A stretch of DNA of 64,000 nucleotides from Sphingobacteriales bacterium (GCA_016699615.1 CP064984.1:1054001-1118000), one strand, 5' to 3'; positions 7,165 to 17,486 are shown, numbered from the stretch's first letter. The notes: generated by a model from the letters alone, not told the origin. Program-made: numbers and translations.

Positions 7165-9185
7165 ATGCAATTTATTTCGCCACTTTTTTTAATTGCGCTG
7201 CTCGTTCTGGCAATTCCTATCCTAATACACTTATTCTATTTCAGAAAATATAAAAGAGTTTTGTTTTCAGATATTAAATTTCTGAAAGAAATAAAAGAAC
7301 AAAAATCTACAGTAGAAAATTTAAAGAAAAAACTAATATTGGCTTGTAGATTATTAGCACTGTTTTTTTTGGTACTTGCATTTGCTCAGCCATTTTTTGG
7401 CAAAAAAAATTCTGGAAACGATAAAGGTAATGTGGCTGCTTGTGTGTATATAGACAATTCATTTTCTACACAGCTAAAATATTCATCGACCAATGTATTG
7501 GATATGCAAATTCAAAAAGCAAAAGAAATTGCATCTACATTTAATCTGGATGATAGATTGTATTTGCTAACGAATGATATGAGCTACAACCAGGGTTGGA
7601 TGAACAAGCAAGATTTTTTGAGTGCCTTAGATAATATAAATGCATCTGCCGTAAGTAAAAATGTAGACGAAATATTGAATAGACAAAATGTAATTCTAAA
7701 TAATGTAACGGCACAACAAAAATGGAGAGTTCTAATTTCTGATTTCCAAAGAAACATGATTCAGCAACAAGTAGATACTACTTTCGAAACATATATTTTA
7801 CCTATACAAGCAGAAAATACCAATAATATATACATAGATTCTTGTTGGCTAGACCAACCTTTGGTATTGCTAAATATGAATAACAAACTAAAATATAAAA
7901 TTCATAATAGTTCTAATGCTGGCGCAAAAGAGGCAAATGTATCTCTGAAAATTAACCAACAAACAAAATCTATACACAAACTAAGCATTGCAAGCCAATC
8001 CAGTATGGTAGATTCTTTTAGTTTCTCAGTAACACAAGCAGGCAATCAAAATATAGAAATCTTTGTAGAAGATTACCCAATTACCTACGACAATCATTTT
8101 TATGCATCACTAAATGTATCTAAAAATGAGTACGTACTTTCCATTCATGATGATGGTACGCCAAACTATATTCAGTCTATTTTTCAGAATGATGCGTATT
8201 TTATTTTAGAACAAAATCATGTAAATCAAATTAACTATTCATCTATCAATAAGTATAAATTCATTGTATTAAACCATGTTCATGATATAAGTTCTGGTTT
8301 GTCTATTGCACTAAAAAGCTATGTATCAAGTGGAGGAATTTTGTTTATTGTTCCATCAAAAATATCAATATCTCAAGTTATAATACACTGTTATCCAATT
8401 TAGGTATTGGTAGCTTTGCACCATTAAAACAACAAAACCTTACAGTACAACAGCTAAACCTTAGAGAACAAATTTTTAAAGGTATTTTCTTAGAAACACC
8501 AAAAAATATAGACTATCCAAAAGTAACTCAATATTATCCAATCAATATTTCTGCACAATCACAACATTATACCATCATTCCTACAAATTCTTCTACAGCA
8601 TTGATAGATAAATTTGTTGTGCAAAATGGTATAGTCTATATCCAAACAGCACCATTAGACCAAGCATACACAGACCTTAGTAGCAAAGCAATTTTTGCAC
8701 CTATCGTCTACAATATGGCAATCTATCAGAAAAATACAACTCAATTATATTACACTATTGGCAACCAACAGCTCATTGAGATAAAAAATGATAAGCCACA
8801 AAATTTTAATAGATTGATATTAAGCAATGGCAAGGCAGAGTTTGTACCAGAAAGCAGAATAGTAGGGAATATGTTGCTCTTAAATCCAAATGCATCTATA
8901 AAACAAGATGGTGTGTACAATGTATCTAAAGATGGTGTTGCAACAGCACAATCATTGGCGTTTAATTATAATAGAAAAGAATCCATATTAGATTTTTTAT
9001 CTAAAGATGATATAAAACAAAAGTTTAATTACCCAAAATTTAATATTTTAGATATAAAAAAGGCAAATATTGGAGCACAAGTTAAACAATTGAAAGGTGG
9101 AATTATACTCTGGAAAATTTGTGTAATTTTGGCGTTGATATTTTTATTATTAGAAATATTGATAATTAGATTTATGAAGTCATAG
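7165..9185 (+). CDS. BatA-like membrane protein, frameshifted
   Basis: The N-terminus has the BatA/aerotolerance-regulator pattern: a first helix (FLIALLVLAIPILIHLFYF), a basic loop (YKRVLFSDIKFL) and a second helix near residues 60-80. A degenerate von Willebrand A-like region follows. A last TM helix (LWKICVILALIFLLLEILII) closes the protein. The first frame stops at 8401-8403. The second frame runs on to 9185 without its own start. The two join if one A is added to the A5 run at 8358-8362, giving about 674 residues, a normal length for this family. It precedes pyrC-like, DUF4199 and GT2 genes, an order I recall from other Bacteroidota. It is either a consensus error or a true frameshift. 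Confidence 0.8.
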
Positions 9186-9200
9186 AATTTATTACAACAG

Positions 9201-10457
9201 ATGAATATATTAATAAAAAATGTAACAATTTTAGATGCCAATTCAAAATACCATCAGCAAGTAGTAGATGTGTTAGTTGAAAATGGTAGTATAAAAGAAA
9301 TCAAAAAAAATATAGATGCTTCTGTTGATACATATGATTATGCTGGTCATATACTTTCAGTAGGTTTCTGTGATTTGGTTACACAAATTGCAGATCCAGG
9401 TTTTGAGCACAGAGATACAATTAGTACCATTGCAAAATCTGCCATAGCTGGCGGATTTACTGCCATTTGCGCTATGCCAAACAATCTACCAATTACACAA
9501 AATAAAGCGGCAATACAATACATAAAATCTAATGCACAAAACACAGCAATAGAAATATATCCAATTGCAGCACTTACGCAAAATTTTGATGGAAAAACAC
9601 CAACAGAAATGCTTGATTTACACCACGCAGGTGCAATTGCTTTTTCTGATATTCCAAATACATCAAAAAATGCGGGTATATTATCTCGCGCATTATTATA
9701 TACCAAACAATTTGATGGTCTTGTAATAGAAATGCCATTTGATTCAGATTTAATAGCTGATGCTTGTGTACATGAAAGTGAACTTTCTGTGAGATTAGGA
9801 CTTAAAGGAATTCCAAATATTGCAGAATACCTTGCAGTTTATCAAGCTATAGAAATATTAAAATATACTGGAGGAAATTTACACCTTACAGGAATTTCGT
9901 GCAAAGAATCTTTAGATTTAGTTGCAAAAGCAAAAGCAGATAAGCTAAACATTACAGCATCATGCTTTGTACATCATTTAGTATCTACTGAAAATGAATT
10001 GCTAAATTATAATTCTAACTTTAAAGTATTTCCACCACTTAGAAGTGATGCAGATAGATTGGCATTAATACAAGGTGTAAAAGATAAAACAATAGATTGT
10101 GTAGCTACACAACACACACCATTAGATACAGAACATAAAGAACTAGAATTTGAATATGCAGCATTTGGAATGTTAGGCTTAGAAACTGCATTGAGTTTGT
10201 TGCTAACAGACACAGACATTGAGTTAGAAAGAATAGTAGAAGTATTAGCCACCAATCCAAGACAACTAATTAAACAAAGTAGCATAATTGCAGAACAGTC
10301 TAAAGCTGATTTTGTAATTATTGACCCAAATAAGGCATGGACATTTACTGAAAAGCATATCCAATCTTTATCAAAAAATTCGCCTTATATAAATAAACAA
10401 CTGAAAGGAAGTGTAAAAGCTATATTCAGTAAAAATAATTTTATTATACATGAATGA
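9201..10457 (+). CDS. Dihydroorotase-like protein lacking catalytic ligands (PyrC'-type)
   Basis: This is a 418-residue amidohydrolase-fold protein collinear with type I dihydroorotase, including the DPGFEHRDT and FGMLGLETA blocks. However, the metal-binding DxHxH motif is replaced by DLVTQIADPG. The catalytic Asp before the final His motif (usually SDHAPH) is replaced, giving ATQHTPLD. The first two zinc histidines and the general acid/base are therefore absent. Such variants occur as a second DHOase in Bacteroidota and, as PyrC', as a structural partner of aspartate transcarbamoylase in other bacteria. A non-catalytic role is inferred; a functional pyrC should exist elsewhere. Its 3' end overlaps the next gene by 8 bp. 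Confidence 0.85.
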   Translation: MNILIKNVTILDANSKYHQQVVDVLVENGSIKEIKKNIDASVDTYDYAGHILSVGFCDLVTQIADPGFEHRDTISTIAKSAIAGGFTAICAMPNNLPITQNKAAIQYIKSNAQNTAIEIYPIAALTQNFDGKTPTEMLDLHHAGAIAFSDIPNTSKNAGILSRALLYTKQFDGLVIEMPFDSDLIADACVHESELSVRLGLKGIPNIAEYLAVYQAIEILKYTGGNLHLTGISCKESLDLVAKAKADKLNITASCFVHHLVSTENELLNYNSNFKVFPPLRSDADRLALIQGVKDKTIDCVATQHTPLDTEHKELEFEYAAFGMLGLETALSLLLTDTDIELERIVEVLATNPRQLIKQSSIIAEQSKADFVIIDPNKAWTFTEKHIQSLSKNSPYINKQLKGSVKAIFSKNNFIIHE

Positions 10458-10887
10458 ACAGATAACAGATACGCAAAATAACGCACAAGGCATGCTCACA
10501 GGCATAATGATTACGCTATTTGCAGCACTTATTGGTGCATTAGGTTATTCTATTGTATTTAGTTTAGCTTATTACAAAGGTCATCCATTTGAGTATGTAC
10601 AAAATATGGTATTTACCATTTTGTCTGTGTTGGTTGCAGTATTAATTACATTAATATTATCAAGAATGATACAAGGCAATAAGCTAACATTCTTGCAAGG
10701 ATTTTTAGGAGGATGGATGGCAAGCTTAGTTTTGGGCATGTTTATAAGCTTTTTTTACTCAATATTTATAAAAATCACAGCAACTCAAAAATTACCAGAA
10801 GGCTCATTTGCTATGCGTATGATGCTTTTTAGTATGTTAGGAATTATAATTTCAGTAATTTTGTCACTTATTATTAAAAAGAATTAA
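10450..10887 (+). CDS. DUF4199 family membrane protein
   Basis: This 145-residue integral membrane protein has four predicted helices, around residues 18-38, 47-65, 78-105 and 122-142. Features include an amphipathic segment with RMIQGNKLTFLQGFLGGWMA between helices 2 and 3. This fits DUF4199, a small membrane family commonly encoded beside a GT2 glycosyltransferase in Bacteroidota. It overlaps the pyrC-like gene by 8 bp and is one base ahead of the glycosyltransferase start, so the three are translationally linked. Its biochemical function is unknown; help in membrane-lipid glycosylation is possible from context only. Confidence 0.75.
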   Translation: MNEQITDTQNNAQGMLTGIMITLFAALIGALGYSIVFSLAYYKGHPFEYVQNMVFTILSVLVAVLITLILSRMIQGNKLTFLQGFLGGWMASLVLGMFISFFYSIFIKITATQKLPEGSFAMRMMLFSMLGIIISVILSLIIKKN

Positions 10888-10888
10888 A

Positions 10889-11833
10889 TTGGATATATCA
10901 GTAGTCATACCTTTGCTTAATGAAGAAGAATCATTGCCAGAACTATTTTCGTGGATAGATAGAGTGATGCAAGAAAATAAATTTACTTATGAAATAATTG
11001 CAGTAGATGACGGTAGCATAGACAATTCGTGGAATGTAATAAGTGAATTATCTAAAAAGAATAATGCAATAAAAGGCATTCGATTCTTACGCAATTATGG
11101 TAAATCTGCAGCATTGCATACAGCATTTCAAGATGCACAAGGTGATGTAGTCATTACGATGGATGCAGATTTGCAAGATTCTCCAGACGAAATTCCTGCA
11201 TTATACAAAATGATAAAAGAAGACAAATATCATATTGTATCTGGATGGAAACAAAAAAGATTTGACAATAAATTGACTAAAAATATTCCATCAAAACTAT
11301 TCAATTTTGTGACACAAAGAGTCTCTGGTATTCATAATCTACATGATTTTAATTGTGGTCTAAAAGCTTATGATGTAGAAGTTGTGAAACATATAGAAAT
11401 TTATGGTGAAATGCATCGATACATTCCAGTAATTGCCAAATGGAATGGTTTTACAAAAATTACTGAGAAAGTTGTGCAACATCAGAAACGGAAATATGGT
11501 GTGTCTAAGTTTGGAATGTCAAGATTTGTAAATGGATTTTTAGACTTGTTGAGCATCACTTTTGTTGGAAGATTTGGCAAACGACCAATGCACATTTTTG
11601 GCACATTAGGTACTATATCATTTATCTTTGGATTTATGATACTTATCTATTTGTCATTATCTAAAACAATATTTGGCGAAGGTGGCATATCAAACAGACC
11701 AGCATTTTACTTAGGTATATTGACGATTATTGTAGGCACACAACTTTTTGTTGCAGGATTTTTAGGTGAATTATTAGTAAGAAACAGTGCAGAGCGAAAT
11801 TATTATCACATAAAACAGAAGTTGGGTTTGTAA
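10889..11833 (+). CDS. GT2 family polyprenyl-phosphate glycosyltransferase (GtrB/DPM1-like)
   Basis: The start is TTG at 10889, one base after the upstream stop; no better ATG precedes SVVIPLLNEEESLPELF. GT2 marks are present: VDDGSIDNSW, the metal-binding MDADLQDSPDEIPAL and NCGLKAYDVEV. Two C-terminal membrane helices (about 230-255 and 268-292) give the GtrB/DPM1-like layout. These enzymes transfer a sugar from a nucleotide donor to polyprenyl phosphate on the cytoplasmic face of the inner membrane. The sugar cannot be inferred. It is the last gene of the BatA/PyrC-like/DUF4199 run and converges with rsgA at a one-base gap. Confidence 0.88.
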   Translation: MDISVVIPLLNEEESLPELFSWIDRVMQENKFTYEIIAVDDGSIDNSWNVISELSKKNNAIKGIRFLRNYGKSAALHTAFQDAQGDVVITMDADLQDSPDEIPALYKMIKEDKYHIVSGWKQKRFDNKLTKNIPSKLFNFVTQRVSGIHNLHDFNCGLKAYDVEVVKHIEIYGEMHRYIPVIAKWNGFTKITEKVVQHQKRKYGVSKFGMSRFVNGFLDLLSITFVGRFGKRPMHIFGTLGTISFIFGFMILIYLSLSKTIFGEGGISNRPAFYLGILTIIVGTQLFVAGFLGELLVRNSAERNYYHIKQKLGL

Positions 11834-11834
11834 T

Positions 11835-12794
11835 TTATTTTCTCTCCCAATAGTTTGTTTCTTCTATATTTTGTATAATGTTTAGATAGTTCTCGTATCT
11901 TGAAGGTGCAAGTTTTCCTTGTTCTAAGGCTTCTACAACTTTACAATCTGGCTCATTGATATGCATGCAATTATTGTATTTACAATCTTTTGCAAAATGA
12001 TTGATGTCTATAAAATATCCAGAAACTTCTTCAGGCTCTACATGTAGAATAGAAAATTCTTTGATGCCTGGTGTGTCAATAATATATGTGTCGGTTTCTA
12101 TTTGGTACAGTGTAGCAAAAGTAGTAGTGTGCTTTCCTTTTTCCCATTTTGTAGAAATAGTACCAGTTTTAAGTTTTAGGTTTGGATTAATAGCATTTAA
12201 TAAACTTGTTTTGCCTACACCAGAATGTCCAGCAACTAAAGTTGTCTTATTACGTAGTAGATTCTTTATATTTAATAAGTCTTCATCGTTAAATGACGAT
12301 ATAACATGAATTGGATAAGATATATGTTTGTATATCATTTTCCAATCTTCTAATTTTTGTAAATCTTTATCTCTTAAAATATCTTTTTTATTGATGATAA
12401 TTGTAACTGGAATATGATAGCATTCTGCTGCTGCAATACATCTATCTAAAAATCCAATAGAAGTTCTTGGTTGCGAAATGGTAGCAATAATAAAAAACTG
12501 GTCTATATTTGATGCAATAATATGCCTTTGGTGTTTTTGCCTTGGAGATTGCCTGATGATATAATTTCTTCGTTCTTCTATCTCTGTGATAACAAAATCA
12601 TTTTTATCATCTGAGTTTTCTACCAAAACATAATCGCCAACAGCAATTGGATTGGTTGTATCAATATCTTTTATTTTTAGCTTGCCTTTAAGTCTACAAG
12701 CAATAGTTCTATTTTGTTCTGCCAAATATACTTGGTACCAACTTCCTGTAGTTTGTATCACTCTACCACGCATTATAGTTTGTATTTCTTGCAT
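11835..12794 (-). CDS. rsgA: Ribosome small-subunit-dependent GTPase A
   Basis: This 319-residue protein has the circularly permuted GTPase order: an N-terminal OB-fold, NKKD (G4), then GHSGVGKTSLLNAI (G1) and DTPGIKEF (G3). The C-terminal zinc motif is CKYNNCMHINEPDC (C-x4-C-x-H-x5-C). All are diagnostic of RsgA/YjeQ, which checks late 30S assembly and releases RbfA. Length is normal. It lies just downstream of gldG on the same strand (12-bp gap), so it may be cotranscribed with the gld genes. Confidence 0.95.
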   Translation of the reverse strand: MQEIQTIMRGRVIQTTGSWYQVYLAEQNRTIACRLKGKLKIKDIDTTNPIAVGDYVLVENSDDKNDFVITEIEERRNYIIRQSPRQKHQRHIIASNIDQFFIIATISQPRTSIGFLDRCIAAAECYHIPVTIIINKKDILRDKDLQKLEDWKMIYKHISYPIHVISSFNDEDLLNIKNLLRNKTTLVAGHSGVGKTSLLNAINPNLKLKTGTISTKWEKGKHTTTFATLYQIETDTYIIDTPGIKEFSILHVEPEEVSGYFIDINHFAKDCKYNNCMHINEPDCKVVEALEQGKLAPSRYENYLNIIQNIEETNYWERK

Positions 12795-12806
12795 CTGCTT
12801 GGCATT

Positions 12807-14501
12807 TTAGGTTGTATATTTTTTCTTTCTTCTGCTGTTATATAAATTCCCGAATAGTACAACAATACCAATTGGAATTAAAAACACTAATATCTGCGCA
12901 AGTTTTTTCTGATCTAAAATTTTTGCTTTATCAAGCAACCTCATTTTTACTTCTCTATTTCTTGCTTCAATTAAATTGTTGTCATCAATAAGGTATTCAA
13001 AACAATTTAGGATAAAATCTTTATTCGCATATTGTTGTTGTGTGTATTTGTCATAGCCAAGTGCCACAGGCGCACCTTTGCTATCTACATCATTCGATAT
13101 TACATCACCATCAGCAATAACTATCATTTTGCTAGGCATGCTTTTGGCAATAAAAGTTGTATTTTGTTTGGCTAAAATTTGTCTTAAATCTGATGTAAAT
13201 TGATTGGTATACAGAGAAGAAAATTCGCCTTCGAGCAACACTGCCAAAGGAATTTCTTTTGTATTAAATAAGTTTGGATTTGGTTTTTGTTTTGCGCCCA
13301 ACAAATGAATTTCAAATGGCAGACTTTGAATTCTTGAATATGTGGAGGTGCTTGCCAATATTGTTTTATTGACATTTGGATTGCTCAAAACATCTATAGA
13401 ACTAACAAACCTAAACCAAATTGGATCAAGATTTTTTATGATAGGATGATTGTTTTTTGGTATTGCAATTGGAAAAAATACCCAAGGAAATAATTTTGGT
13501 TGTGGATTGCCACCTATTGTTTCTACTATTGGAATTTGTGAGCAATATAAATCTAATGCTAGGTTGTAATTGATACGCACACCATATTTAAAAAGTATAT
13601 CTTCGATATTGAGTTCTCTTGCTGTTGATACATAGCTTGGTGCTTGCTGGAAATTCTGCAAATCAGCATTGCTATGGTCTATCAGCCAAATTACCTTGCC
13701 ACCATGCATAATGTATTGGTCTATCAAAAATTTTTCTTCATCAAACAAAGCAACTTGTGGTTTGGCAATGACTAAAATATCTATGTTTTGGTTGAGTAAT
13801 GGTTCTGTTGCCAATTCTATTTTATCTACAATAAAATTTTGTTGCGTTAAGTGTTTAAGTATCTCTTGGATATTTGGCAATGGTAGCTCGCCGTGGCCTT
13901 GTAAGAAAACAACTTTTGGTGCATTTTTTCTTATTAATTTTTGGATACTATTGGCTAATTTATATTCTAAAAAATTAACTGAATTGTTGATGGCACCTTG
14001 TGCTCCAAATGCAAATTGACTTTCTAATATTTGCATTGGTATTTCTTTTCCATTTGATTTTAGAATGGCTCCTGGGAAAATTAGTTTTTCTATAAATCCA
14101 CTGTTGGTATTTACTTCTAAGTTAATAGGTTTTATGCCTTTTTCTACTAACTCTTGCATCAGCTTCTGTTTGTCCTCAGCTTTTTTTATACCATTAATGT
14201 CAATATAATTAAATGCAATTTTTCCATTAGAATAGGTTCTAAATTCTCTGAGCAATTCTGTTGTTTCTTGTTTTAGTTTTTTTATTCCAGCTGGCAAATC
14301 TTTTCCTTCTAAGTACACATCTATAACAACATCTTGTTTCATGTTTTTTAATAGATTTTTTGTTGCATTAGTTAATGTGTATCTTTTTTCTGCAGTTAAG
14401 TCTAGCCTAAAATATAATCTACTAGCAATAGTATTAACTAAGAATAAGATTATAAATGATATAATTATATACTGTATTGATTTTCTTAAATTATAATTCA
14501 T
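12807..14501 (-). CDS. gldG: Gliding-motility ABC transporter auxiliary component GldG
   Basis: An N-terminal membrane helix (YIIISFIILFLVNTIASRLY) is followed by RLDLTAEKRYTLT, the typical start of the GldG/ABC-type uncharacterised domain. The middle carries VVFLQGHGELPLPN and VIAKPQVALFDEEKFLIDQY, as in the family. A C-terminal helix (LAQILVFLIPIGIVVLFGNL) ends in a basic tail. I chose ATG 14501 because it starts MNYNLRKS right before the first helix. An earlier in-frame start at 14540 would overlap gldF by 20 bp. With GldA and GldF it forms an ABC exporter required for gliding in Flavobacterium johnsoniae. Confidence 0.9.
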   Translation of the reverse strand: MNYNLRKSIQYIIISFIILFLVNTIASRLYFRLDLTAEKRYTLTNATKNLLKNMKQDVVIDVYLEGKDLPAGIKKLKQETTELLREFRTYSNGKIAFNYIDINGIKKAEDKQKLMQELVEKGIKPINLEVNTNSGFIEKLIFPGAILKSNGKEIPMQILESQFAFGAQGAINNSVNFLEYKLANSIQKLIRKNAPKVVFLQGHGELPLPNIQEILKHLTQQNFIVDKIELATEPLLNQNIDILVIAKPQVALFDEEKFLIDQYIMHGGKVIWLIDHSNADLQNFQQAPSYVSTARELNIEDILFKYGVRINYNLALDLYCSQIPIVETIGGNPQPKLFPWVFFPIAIPKNNHPIIKNLDPIWFRFVSSIDVLSNPNVNKTILASTSTYSRIQSLPFEIHLLGAKQKPNPNLFNTKEIPLAVLLEGEFSSLYTNQFTSDLRQILAKQNTTFIAKSMPSKMIVIADGDVISNDVDSKGAPVALGYDKYTQQQYANKDFILNCFEYLIDDNNLIEARNREVKMRLLDKAKILDQKKLAQILVFLIPIGIVVLFGNLYNSRRKKKYTT

Positions 14502-14520
14502 CTGGTTATATTCAATTGTT

Positions 14521-15249
14521 TTACCATTTTCTACTTTCAATACTTGTTTTGCTTAATATCAAGAACATTGCTATTATACTTATAAAATATATAATATCTC
14601 TACTGTCTATCACACCACGACTAACTGATTCGTAATGCGCACCTAGCCCAAAATACTGAATCCAGTAGTCTATACTTCCTGAAAAAATAGGTAGTGTACT
14701 TAATCTGAAAAATGCATCATACATTAAATAAGATAAAAATACACCTAAGATAAATGCCACAATAGTATTGTTCGTTATTGCAGAACTGAATAAGCCAATG
14801 GCTGCAAATACTGCACCTAAAAAGAATAAGCCAATATATGAACCATAACTTGCACCAACATCTATTGGTGCATTGCTCAAACTAAAATGTTTGACTACGA
14901 TAAAATATATATAAGTTAATACAAAAATAAATAGCCACAAGCTGAGTATTGCTAAATATTTTCCGATAATAATTTGTGTTTCTGTAATTGGCTTTGTAAT
15001 TAAGAATTCTAATGTGCCATTTTGCTTTTCATCACTAAATGTACGCATGGTAATTGCTGGAATTAGAAAAATTAATATCCAAGGTGAAAGTTTAAAAAAC
15101 TCATCTAAAGTTGCATAACCATTGTCTAAAATATTGCCTTCAAATACAAATAAATTTAAGCCTAATACAATAAAAAATACGAGCATACTCATATATGCAA
15201 TGAGCGAACTAAAGAATAAGTTTATTTCTTTTTTATATATTGCTATCAT
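14521..15249 (-). CDS. gldF: Gliding-motility ABC transporter permease GldF
   Basis: This 242-residue ABC-2 type permease has six membrane helices. It begins MIAIYKKEINLFFSSLIAYM. The conserved loop TFSDEKQNGTLEFLITKPIT lies after helix 2, typical of the GldF/NosY class. Its start overlaps the end of gldA by 4 bp (ATGA), indicating translational coupling. It acts in the inner membrane as partner of GldA and GldG. Confidence 0.92.
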   Translation of the reverse strand: MIAIYKKEINLFFSSLIAYMSMLVFFIVLGLNLFVFEGNILDNGYATLDEFFKLSPWILIFLIPAITMRTFSDEKQNGTLEFLITKPITETQIIIGKYLAILSLWLFIFVLTYIYFIVVKHFSLSNAPIDVGASYGSYIGLFFLGAVFAAIGLFSSAITNNTIVAFILGVFLSYLMYDAFFRLSTLPIFSGSIDYWIQYFGLGAHYESVSRGVIDSRDIIYFISIIAMFLILSKTSIESRKW

Positions 15250-16163
15250 ATTTTTTTCTGTGTAGCTTGTCTAAAAATATTTTCAAGGTCTTCTTTTATT
15301 TCATGCATATCTAAAATTGAATTTTGCTCATTTACAGCAAAATCAAATATAGTTTTCTTAGTTTGTAATGGATCTTTTGTAATAATTTCTATTGTTTTTG
15401 TATCTGCACTTGCTTCTACTATTTCAATATTATAAGATTTTAGTTTATTGGTGTCAATTCCATTTTCAAACGAAACTTTTATTCTAATATTGTTATTGTC
15501 ATCATGTAGATTTTCTATGGTAGATTTTTTTACTATCTCACCTTGACTAATAATAATTACACTATCACAAACGGCACTTACTTCTTGCATAATATGTGTA
15601 GAAAATACGATTGTTTTTTCTTTCCCTAAATTTTTAATCAGCATTCTGATATCTGCTAATTGATTTGGGTCGAGTCCAGATGTTGGCTCATCTAATATTA
15701 AAATTTCTGGATTGTGTAGTAATGCTTGCGCCAAACCAACTCTTTGTTTGTATCCTTTTGAGAGTTGAGCTATCTTCTTGTGTTGTTCAATATTTAACCC
15801 AACAATATCAATAATTTCTTTTATTCTATTATTTCTTTGTTTGTGTTCTATGCCTTGTATTTCTGCTGCAAAATCTAAAAATTCTTTCACATACATATCT
15901 GGATACAAAGGATTATTTTCTGGCAAATACCCAATTTTCTTTTTTGCTTCAATGCTTTGAGTTACAATATCCAAATTACAAATACTAATTTTTCCAGCAT
16001 CTGGAGGCAAAAATCCAGTAATCATTCTCATTGTTGTAGATTTTCCAGCACCATTTGGTCCAAGAAAACCTAATATCTCACCTTTATTTACTGAAAATGA
16101 AATATTGTTTACTGCTTTCTGCGTATCAAATTGTTTAGTTAAGTTTTCTACAATAATAGACAT
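15246..16163 (-). CDS. gldA: Gliding-motility ABC transporter ATP-binding protein GldA
   Basis: This 305-residue ATPase has Walker A GPNGAGKST, signature LSKGYKQRVG, Walker B ILILDEPTSGLD and the H-loop STH. The C-terminal extension of about 90 residues, beyond the usual 220-residue core, matches GldA-type ABC-2 ATPases. It is first in the gldA-gldF-gldG run, with 45-60 bp to the divergent GIN-domain gene, so a promoter should lie between 16164 and 16226. In F. johnsoniae gldA is needed for gliding; its relation to the T9SS is indirect. Confidence 0.92.
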   Translation of the reverse strand: MSIIVENLTKQFDTQKAVNNISFSVNKGEILGFLGPNGAGKSTTMRMITGFLPPDAGKISICNLDIVTQSIEAKKKIGYLPENNPLYPDMYVKEFLDFAAEIQGIEHKQRNNRIKEIIDIVGLNIEQHKKIAQLSKGYKQRVGLAQALLHNPEILILDEPTSGLDPNQLADIRMLIKNLGKEKTIVFSTHIMQEVSAVCDSVIIISQGEIVKKSTIENLHDDNNNIRIKVSFENGIDTNKLKSYNIEIVEASADTKTIEIITKDPLQTKKTIFDFAVNEQNSILDMHEIKEDLENIFRQATQKKI

Positions 16164-16226
16164 CTTACAAAATTAACATCTTTATCAGAATAAAAATTAT
16201 TAATTTTAGTGAATTATTTTCTACAT

Positions 16227-16949
16227 ATGAAAAAATCTTTGTTGTATTTCTTAGTAGCCATGACCATGTTTGTTGCTATAGATGCATTTTCTACAAATAT
16301 ATCAACCAAAACATATGGTGTTGATGCATTTGATGCTATCTTAGTTCAAGATGCAATCCAAGTTGTTTTGAAAAAAAGTAATGTTTCAAAAGTAGAAGTT
16401 GAAACTGAACAAGATTATCAAGAAAAGGTTAGTGTACAAGTTTCAAATAAAAAATTAGTATTAAAAACAAAAGAGAATAAAAATAGTACAGTTGTTAAGA
16501 AATCATCAGAGATAGGAACAAAAGTAAAAGTATATGTGTATTATCAAAGTTTATCAGAAGTTTTTGCAAGTGGTGCATCATCTGTTGCTATGCAAGAAAC
16601 AATGACAGGAGAAAAATTGTTACTAATTCTAAGTGGTGCAAGTAGAGTAAATTTTAGTGGAAACTTATCATGGTTGAGCGTAAATTGCTCAGGTGCTAGC
16701 AAATGTACAATATCAGGCAAATATGATAAGCTAAACATACAATGCAATGGTGCATCAAATATAAATTCTAATGCTGCGATTGCAAATTCAGTAGATGCAC
16801 AAATTAGTGGCACATCACTGGCAAATATCTCAGCACAGAAAGATTTAGTTATTAATGCATCTGGCGCAAGCCATGTAAAGTATAAAATATCACAAGACAC
16901 AAAAGTTGTTACAAATATAGCAGGAGCAAGTACTGCAACAAAAATATAA
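16227..16949 (+). CDS. GIN-domain (DUF2807) secreted protein
   Basis: The ATG at 16227 gives MKKSLLYFLVAMTMFVAIDAF, a clean signal peptide. A GTG at 16209 would only add six residues in front of it. The mature protein is a right-handed beta-helix-type DUF2807 domain. It shows DAILVQDAIQVVLKKSN at the start and repeated SGAS/NGAS turns (SGASSVA, SGASRVN, SGASKCT, NGASNIN, SGASHVK). Family members are periplasmic or outer-membrane-associated in Bacteroidota and have no known enzymatic role. It is followed after 6 bp by a lipoprotein gene, probably cotranscribed. Confidence 0.88.
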   Translation: MKKSLLYFLVAMTMFVAIDAFSTNISTKTYGVDAFDAILVQDAIQVVLKKSNVSKVEVETEQDYQEKVSVQVSNKKLVLKTKENKNSTVVKKSSEIGTKVKVYVYYQSLSEVFASGASSVAMQETMTGEKLLLILSGASRVNFSGNLSWLSVNCSGASKCTISGKYDKLNIQCNGASNINSNAAIANSVDAQISGTSLANISAQKDLVINASGASHVKYKISQDTKVVTNIAGASTATKI

Positions 16950-16955
16950 TCTTAC

Positions 16956-17486
16956 ATGAAAAAACAATTATTACTATTATTTTTAATCATAAGCTCTAGT
17001 ATGTTCTATTATTCTTGCACTTACAAGAATGCATCTATACCTGATTTAGAACAATACACAATAGATACAGTCATCACAGCTGAAGATACCTCTGGTTTTA
17101 TTTATGGTAGATTATACCTGAATGGTTCTGAGTTAGGTTCTTTATTTGAAGTTTATACAGTAGATAATTATAATAATTATGATAGCATCTTATCAATATC
17201 AACTGTATATAAAAATGTACGAGTACTATTTTATTTGAATGATACAAGCCTTGGTGTTTATAATGCTACTACAAACTTAAACGCACCTAAAACATGCCTT
17301 GTACTTCTAGATGCGAATGTTACAAATTTAATAGATCAACCTGTTGTATTAAATGTAGGTAATGTTACTTTAAACTCATTTGATACACTAACAAAAGTGT
17401 ACAGAGGTAGTATTAGTGTTTCTAATGTTGGTGTTGCAAAGACTTATGATATCAGAGGTACTTTGGCTTTTAAAATGAGGAACTAA
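16956..17486 (+). CDS. Putative lipoprotein, 176 aa, unknown
   Basis: The signal peptide MKKQLLLLFLIISSSMFYYS precedes Cys21, giving a lipobox-like cleavage site. The mature domain is rich in Asn, Thr and Asp with alternating beta pattern (SGFIYGRLYLNGSELGSLFE). No catalytic motif is visible and I do not recognise a family. It lies 6 bp after the GIN-domain gene. Its TAA overlaps the stop codon of the convergent small lipoprotein gene on the other strand. Confidence 0.75.
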   Translation: MKKQLLLLFLIISSSMFYYSCTYKNASIPDLEQYTIDTVITAEDTSGFIYGRLYLNGSELGSLFEVYTVDNYNNYDSILSISTVYKNVRVLFYLNDTSLGVYNATTNLNAPKTCLVLLDANVTNLIDQPVVLNVGNVTLNSFDTLTKVYRGSISVSNVGVAKTYDIRGTLAFKMRN

